Shown in pieces: positions 57,401 to 64,000 of a DNA stretch of 64,000 nt. The position numbers and the translations under genes were made by a program. A model generated the notes under the pieces. The model ran no database searches, was not told the DNA's origin, and saw only the letters and a program-made list of their open reading frames with translations. The first letter of the stretch is position 1, and the number at the start of each line of letters is the position of its first letter. The DNA is from Adiantum capillus-veneris. Its lineage: Eukaryota > Streptophyta > Polypodiopsida > Polypodiales > Pteridaceae. The stretch covers positions 112,222,969-112,286,968 of the forward strand of contig CM043951.1 of assembly GCA_014529385.2 (NCBI GenBank), given 5' to 3'.

Positions 57401-57543
57401 TGTTGAGATGTAGAGAGAAAGAGAGAGAGACGAGACAAGAGACACACCATATACGCTCCCAAAGACTGATTCATATTGAGGACAAGATACAAATATATAG
57501 GTGAGACCAAGTTCAGTAGAGTGAGCCATATATAGCTCCAACA
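57401..57543 (-). repeat. Copia D 5' LTR
   Basis: 143 bp with TG...CA ends, equal in length to the LTRs of element C. Confidence 0.95.
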
Positions 57544-57736
57544 AACTTATTACAAGAGATCATTTTCATTTAATAATGTGCATCATTTTTTCATATGAAC
57601 AACATATCTTGTTTGTGCATGGTGCATTTGTTTTGCACAAATATGGTTCTCTTAAGATTTTTAGCACTCAAGGCATGGAGAAGTCACATTATTGAGCATG
57701 GGGTTGTACTTTAAAAATACTCGACATGGTGGTGGT
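57544..57736. other. Short spacer, no gene
   Basis: About 190 bp of AT-rich DNA between Copia D and the inverted-repeat element. Nothing is recognised. Confidence 0.5.
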
Positions 57737-58251
57737 TGTTGAGCTTATATGTGAAGCTAATCAATATATGGATTCTCTATATATGGCACCCAGGTCCTGT
57801 CTATATATACATCATGGTACCATCAAAATCATTATGGTATCAGCGAGAAATTATCAATAAAACAACGTAAACTATATCTCTAGAAGAATAATTATATGAG
57901 AATCAATGAAAGTTATTAGCATCGTTAGTGAAATAATTACGTTCACGATGCCATAAGAGATGGTTGGTACAGAATTTGAAAAAACTTTATTCTACAAAGT
58001 TGTAGACGACATTGATGATCGTCCAAATTCTATCAAGCTATTGTTGGTACATGATCTTTTGTTATATGATATACTCATTCATTGATTCTCGTATAATGAT
58101 TCTTGTACAGATATAGTTTACGTTGTTTGATTGATAATTTCTCGTTGATACCATAGTGATTCTGATGGTACCATGATGTATATATAGAGGGGACCTGAGT
58201 ACCATATATAGAGAAGCCATATATTGAGTAGCTTCACATATAAGCTCAACA
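57737..58251. mobile_element. 515-bp inverted-repeat element with LTR-type ends
   Basis: It begins TGTTGAGCTTATATG and ends with the inverse CATATAAGCTCAACA. Arms of about 172 bp (57737-57909 and 58079-58251) are inverted copies of each other. The perfect 5-bp duplication GTGGT flanks it (57732-57736 and 58252-58256). The outer 75 bp of each arm match the LTR at 32766-32840, and the inner sequence matches 30650-30715 and 31365-31530. It has no coding capacity. It is a deletion or rearrangement product of that family that could still move. Confidence 0.9.
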
Positions 58252-60671
58252 GTGGTATGGTGCAATCTAATTATTTGGAGGAGATGTTCAACCGATTATT
58301 TTATACGACATTTTCTCGCGTAAGCTCACAATGGAGTATGCACGACAATCCAAGATTGCAAGGGAAGTGCACAAATTAAGTTGTCAAAAGCACATCAACA
58401 AGTGGTGAATGTCGCAAGGCCCTACCAAGCATGCTGCATGGTGCCAATGCAGAGTACGATAAGGGTCAAGGTGGATTTTGCATGAGTGATTACACATGAA
58501 CGTAAGGTCCAACTCTTCTTCACATATTTTTTAATAAATTTTGGGACACCTTTTTAAAAAATAATAGCTTTTTGTAAAATAAGCATGAACGTCCTCTTTT
58601 AAATTGGGCTCTTTAAACATGGGCCCTTATAAATATTAGATCCACTTACAAACCACTCATTTCTTCAACACAAGTGAGCTCTTACCATACCCGATGGAGT
58701 GCACCAAACACTCTTCAAGGATGTGAGAATCTGGCATGGCTTAAAGGCACAAGGAAATGGCTGCACACACCTGGCCGTTCTAGGTGCTCTTCATACAATG
58801 GGCATGGTAGTCTGCCCCAAGAGTCATCAGAGGAAAAAGATTTGTTGCATGCACAACAGCAAACACCACGATGTGGAGTTAAGAAGAAGAGGACCCAACA
58901 TCATTGGAGTTTGACAGGGAACATCCACCACGCCAAGCAGGACCATCTAGAGCTTGGGTGGTCCATACAGATATTGAGTCAGAGATTGAGCCACACCGGA
59001 TGCTAGTGGGGGGGGAAGACACTACCAACTGGTCAATGAGATCTTCCCACAACACAAGATCGAGAGGCAAGGGTAGAGGAGAGTCAGAAGAGATGGAAGA
59101 TCCAGCACCAAAGCATGTAAATAGGCACAAATCATAGTTTTTTAAGAAGCACAAAGTCGGTCCACCGTAAATGTGCAAGTTATCCCTAGACAACCTTTGT
59201 AGCGTTGCAACCTAGACAACCTTTGTAGCGTTGCAAAATAGCAAGGGCATTTGCAAAAACCCAAAACTAGCAAAAGACAATCGAGATTCTAATTTGATGA
59301 GTCCTTTTTGCTCGCACGGTTAAGAAGGTGCTATAAAGCTATGGCAATTAATACAGAATGCAAGTAATGGCACTCGAGGCAATTCAAGAGCTGTAGAGAC
59401 CCACATCATCTCTATGTTGGAAGATAGCAACCTGTGCGCCATACATGCAAACAGAGTGACAAAAAAGCAAAGGACATGTATCTTGCATGCTGATTGCAGC
59501 GGGACTTTGAGCATTAGTCGAAGTGACACCTACCTTTTTGTATTAATCACCCTGGTTTTTTACTTAGATGTTTTTACAATGATAAAATGATTGAGAGTTT
59601 TGTATATACTCTCTCCAAAATCATTTGACTTTTTGGCTTCTTAATGTGTTTAAGTTAAGCAATATCTATGCATTGAATAAACTTTGAGTTCACGAATGTG
59701 AAGGGGGATGGTGGTGAATCTGTGCATGAAAAATTAAATTCAAACTTAATATGAGACTTTTTTATGTCCTGGAGTGCAGACAAGGCCAGAAAATACCAAA
59801 AGGGTGGTGGTCACAAGGGCGTGCAAATGGTCCAGATAGACCCGTCTGGCCAACCTGCGTGCCCTTGTGGCCACCCCCAATTCGAGAAATTGCTCACATA
59901 ACAACATGTTATCCAATCACTTTTCCAATCTTTTAATGAAATTATATGTTGCACTAGTGACAGATTTCTCAAACATTAGGAACAGAATGGGTCTACAAGG
60001 GCCTCTTTATTTGGGAGTTGAAGGAGGTCAAACCTTTAATATTAAGAAAGTAATCAAAGGACAGCTTTTAAATTCAAACGGGCAAAATGGCTAGTTTATT
60101 TGAATTCAAGGTTCCCCCCCAAATTGAATTTAAAATATACAGGGTAAAACCGTATCATGTAGCATATCTATGGAAAGAGCTCAACGTATAGATTGCATAT
60201 CTACTATCTCCGCTCAGATTGGAGATCATATGTGGGAGTTATGGAAGATATGGAAGACCAAAAATCATAAAATTGTCCACCTCCTTTTAGGGGGGAAAAA
60301 GTGTATCTTTTGACCACTCTTACACATCCCTTACACACCCACCGTTCTTGTACACATGGTGTACACCTATTCATCAAAAAAGACCATATTAGGTATTTTG
60401 GTAAAAATCTCACATTATGGGAATCTCCAAATCGACCGAATTCATGTAATTTGGGAATTTTCCACTTAAAGTGGGAAAACTTGAGGTGTGTGGCTAGTAA
60501 ATAAAGTGAAAATCTCATAGGATTGTGGTGTTGATAAACACCAAAAGTCAAGAGGATGTACAACACATGGATTTGAATAATAACTATAAATTACATAAAA
60601 CAAAGGAAGATACAAAAAAGATTTTGTTTACAAATTGACTAGTATAGTCACAATAAAAGCTCCACATAATT
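58252..60671. other. About 2.4 kb without a supported gene
   Basis: Short frames only, among them 58674-59006 and 58904-59137, with no recognised motif. A perfect 26-bp direct tandem duplication (starting CCTAGACAACC) occupies 59185-59236. 60200-60570 contains only short antisense frames. This stretch may include 3' sequence of the DUF7869-like gene to the right. Confidence 0.45.
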
Positions 60672-63600
60672 CTACTCCACATTTGATACCATATCTGAAC
60701 TTTGATCCAAGTGTGGCTGATGTGCACGAGTGAGGCCTTCTTTGGCTTTTAGAGCATGTCTTTCTGGAATCTTTATTCTAGAAAATGGTCCTTCTTTGTT
60801 GGGTCTCCAGGACCAAACAATTGCATCTATAGTTTCCCACACTTGTGGGTCCTTATAGTTGACAGCCCAATAACCCTTCCAACAATTACTGTAAGCTTGA
60901 GTATCTGTCATCCCACTTTTTCTCGCGCAAGGTGCCCAATATTGAATCAAGAGTTTTCTGTAGTTTGGTGATGTAGGCTCATTATCAATGTCAGATAAAG
61001 CCATTGCAAGCCACACTGGATAGATTTCTGTGTCACTCGGAACAAGCATAAGAAAGTCACCTTGGTGCACATCAGACATAGGGTCAAACTCTTCCCTTGG
61101 CCTATCTCGTTGAGGCCCACAAAAATGATCGTTCAACTCGTCAAGGCCTAGGAATCTTTTTGCTCCTTGTTGCAAATTCAGTGTAGTGCTTTGTAGGTGA
61201 GAATATTCTTGAGTTTTTGGCCAAAACATTTCATACAAGACTCCCTCTGATATGATTGCTTTTCCAATCTCTTCAATTACCTTACTCCAATAATCTATCA
61301 CGGGTCTATAATATCGCGGAATACTTGAACCATTCCCTAAATTTTTCCAAAATTTTATATAGTTCTTTAGCCCCAAAATGACTTCTTCGTGGGCCTTGAC
61401 ATACTCCGCCATTTGTACTAGAGGTGGATCTCCATGTGGTAACATTGGCTTGCCTTCTGTGTCTGTTTTCCAAAGGCGAATACTTCCACTCCAACTTGAT
61501 ACACCTACATGTGCCTTATATTGCATCATTGGTGTCTCATCCTGCATAAAGAACCTGAACTAAAGCGGTTTGGAATGTCCAACAAGTATGTCTTGTCCAT
61601 CACAAAGATAGCCATCACAATATTGCTTGAAATCGGGGATCTTTGTGAGAAAAAATGGAGCTGGAGATGAAGATGAGCTGTTTCGTAATGTATCCATCAA
61701 ATGTGGCAAAGTATAGGTTTGTGTAACTCTCAACTTCTCTGAAAACCTACTAAACATGGCGTCTATGTCCTCATGTGTATGCCCAACCATTAAAAATCCT
61801 AGCTGGATGGTTTTGAAAACACCCCTTGCAACAAGCATTGACAAATAGGCAAATAAGTATCAATTTTTGTTTTCCCCTGCACAATTATCCAATTGTAGCA
61901 ACAAGTTCTCTAGCAATCTGCGAAATGTTGACCCCAATTCCTCTTCTGCAATTTCTGACGACTGCACAATGGGCTCTTTTCCATCACTCAAGTTATGGTA
62001 GTCCAAAGCATCCCTTGAGTTCAAAGCATGTAGTAGTGAAATATTTCTCCTTGGAAGTCCATTTGTTACTAGATCACCAAGAGGATGCTTATCTATCCTC
62101 TCGAGGTTATGTAAACAATTAGCAATTGAGCCAATTGTAAGATTTGGATCAGCTGGCCACAAACCATTCAAGACAAAGTGTCCGTAATGACCTTCTCCAT
62201 GTCCATGAGTGATCATGCCAATCAATGCCACCTGCAGATTATATCCTGAATCCACACCCTTGGGAACAATGCGTAATCTAGGAATGGCAGTCTTCTTTTG
62301 ATCCATCTTATCATGGATTATGCATACATATTTTTGTGGTTGAGTTTCTGAATACGTGCGCCATGCATAATATAGGCTTCTGCAACTCTTTTGTTGTGCC
62401 ATGTGAACTTCTCTCTCCCTCAAGAGAAGAGCTCTCTCTTCAAGAGAAGGTTTAGCTTCTAACCTTGCCTTGATTGAGCTACAAATATTGCACTTAGAGA
62501 ACTCACTCGTCTTTTTTAAAGTGACATGTGGGTACTCTTTGTTCCAAATTCTACCAAAAGAAGATTGGGATAGCTTCTTCTCATAGCCCATTTGGTCAAG
62601 TGTCGTGTTGATTTCACATAAAATATCCACTTGTTTGTATGTTGATGGAATCACCAATTGAGTCTCTCTTGAGCCATCTAGCAGTGTTCTACTTCTATGT
62701 GGCATCTTCTCAGAGTTGTTTTCCACAAACTCATTTAGTAGTGCTCTTGCTAAACTAGTATGTTGAAGTCCCCTTCTCAATGTACATGTGTTCCCATGTA
62801 CATATTGGCGCACACCATTTTCAAAGTTCTCCTTGTATCGATAAAATGATGTCTTTGGTATTCCATGTAGCTCATACCATGCTCTACAACAAACAATAGA
62901 GCCATTTAGCCTGAATTGGTATCGTGACTTCTCATCTTTCTGATAACATATAGAAAGAACATCATAAACATAATTAGTGCGTGATTTTTGAGACTCTCCC
63001 CAAAATTGTTGTCGTAACTTTGTCACCATATCACGATCTGCAAATTGGCAGCATTTTTGTGCACAACAATCAATGCATGATACCCTTTGAATTGATTTGT
63101 TTGAAAGGTAAAAAGTCGAAGCTGGTGCTGCTTTTGATTTTTGAGTCCTGTTCATGAAAGTGTATCGTCTCTTCCTTGACAACTGGACAACATTACTCCC
63201 ATCAAGTTTTTTTCCAACATTGCCATCGTTGGATACATCCTCATATGTAGCATGCATGCCATCAACAGGAACAAAGCGTTGTAATGGGCTCCCATTCAAC
63301 ATTGTTGTTTGCTTGATGGGCCACTTTAGCAAAGTGATGCTACCCACTTCAACCACATCATCAATGCTTGCATTTTCTCTTTCAATACCCACACCCACAC
63401 AATCAGGACCAAGTTCCTGAAAGTTGACATAATCATGTGGAAATACATATAAGATGGTCCCTTCATTCATGGTTTGCATCATTGTGTCATCTTTTAAAAG
63501 GACCCTCTGATTTCTCCAAGACTCTCGAATCATTGCTTCAAATTCTGGGCTTGTCATTGGTATTGCATCTGTAACTAGAGGATCAGAATGATCATGTTCT

Positions 63601-63902
63601 TCATCACCATTGTAGCTTTCGTGTGGATCAATTAAGTTCCCATTTAATACAAAAGATTGCAAAAGAATCTTTGACCATCGAACAACACTCCATAATGAGC
63701 CTTGGAGAGATGAAGTATCCATTGTAGGAAAAGGTAGGACCACATCCTTCAAGCATTCCTCCACTAGTATGGAGACATTTCCCAGCCCTATCTTTGTACC
63801 ACCACAAGTGGAATCTGGATATGTTCTACACACACAACCAATACCATCGATTTCATTGTCAAGTATCATATGTACTTTCTCCCCAGATTCGAAGTCCATC
63901 CT
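60672..63902 (-). pseudogene. DUF7869-like gene (RNase H-fold, transposase-like), two nonsense codons
   Basis: One frame of about 1076 codons. The exon opens at a splice acceptor (complement TTTTTACTTACAG) one base before the ATG at 63897-63899, so upstream exons lie beyond the window. Residues 275-284 form a Cys cluster (CIDCCAQKCC), 340-357 look like a helix-turn-helix (WYELHGIPKTSFYRYK), and CNIC lies at 470-473. IHDKMDQ (528-534) and LDNCAGENKN (670-679) carry acidic residues, and GHTHEDIDAMFSR follows after the stop. These three blocks are the DUF7869 signature. I infer a D-D-D/E RNase H fold. TGA at 61860 replaces an expected Arg (NKN-R-Y), and TAG lies at 61560. The C-terminal 290 residues have no known domain. 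Long open stretches suggest recent inactivation. Confidence 0.72.
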
Positions 63903-64000
63903 GTAAGTAAAAAGATTACATTGTTAAATCCATAGTTATAGAAAAATACTCTTCAAACCAAAAATCATGCTACAACATGAAAAAGGTTTGCATAGGTTGG
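63903..64000 (-). other. Intron of the DUF7869-like gene
   Basis: Pyrimidine-rich on the minus strand just upstream of the acceptor. No coding frame joins the exon from here. Confidence 0.5.

Larger units (their letters stand above)
53505..57543 (-). mobile_element. Copia element D (truncated in RT, no 3' LTR)
   Basis: Same family as A, B and C. Reading leftward: 5' LTR (57401-57543), PBS, leader, gag, protease, integrase and the first part of RT, ending abruptly after the AWYTQFDL block at about 53505-53525. The rest of RT, RNase H and the 3' LTR are missing, so no target duplication can be tested. Confidence 0.93.

Noticed and set aside
58674-59137. Possible genes of 77-110 residues
   Set aside because: Overlapping frames with no recognised motif, splice structure or conserved start; likely chance.

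Overview
The window reads as nuclear DNA of a land plant that consists almost entirely of transposable elements, most of them decayed. Evidence: CACTA (En/Spm-like) transposases with spliceosomal introns, a chromodomain Ty3/Gypsy element, Ty1/Copia elements primed by initiator-Met tRNA, a LINE with an RRM-type ORF1, and long GA/CT/CA microsatellites. I see no convincing single-copy host gene. The DUF7869-type gene at the right end and the unusual CACTA clade are compatible with a seed-free plant (moss, lycophyte or fern), but this is an inference and the species cannot be named from this sequence.

Layout. 1-2829: minus-strand LINE (ORF1, endonuclease, start of RT cut by the window edge), then GA-rich repeats. 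3598-10049: CACTA element 1 with a TNP2-like transposase, a second TnpA/Transposase_24-like gene and a subterminal repeat block ending in a CACTA-type terminus; a long foldback insertion with three GGCGCG hairpins lies between or within its genes. 11026-15000: a second, more decayed TNP2-like gene with the same intron positions. 15133-17907 and 24470-27236: two minus-strand Copia elements (A and B) with perfect 5-bp target duplications and the same large internal deletion. 17908-24469: old relics (LINE RT, Gypsy gag/protease). 30590-32840: part of another LTR-type element packed with two tandem repeat families. 34321-50002: a tandem Gypsy array sharing LTRs, into which a near-complete Copia element (C, 41367-46854, TSD TTTGC) is nested. 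50003-53506: an unusual decayed multi-exon gene. 53505-57543: truncated Copia D. 57737-58251: a 515-bp inverted-repeat element with a 5-bp target duplication. 60672-63902: a large DUF7869-like gene broken by two nonsense codons, running off the right edge through a splice acceptor.

The most unusual object is at 50003-53506. An exon encodes a histone H3-like protein (H3-like N-terminal tail plus histone fold). It is followed, on the same strand and apparently in the same gene, by an acidic linker, a Ulp1/C48-like cysteine protease split over several exons and a coiled-coil tail. The H3 exon is directly preceded by eight 106-bp tandem repeats, each able to fold into a long hairpin, and related hairpins sit in the next intron. 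The copy is dead (several nonsense codons), but it points to a possible mobile-element family carrying its own H3-like protein.

The retroelements also record their history: Copia A and B are separate insertions of one deletion derivative, Copia C and D share an inherited nonsense codon, and the two Gypsy units share inherited stops in the protease.
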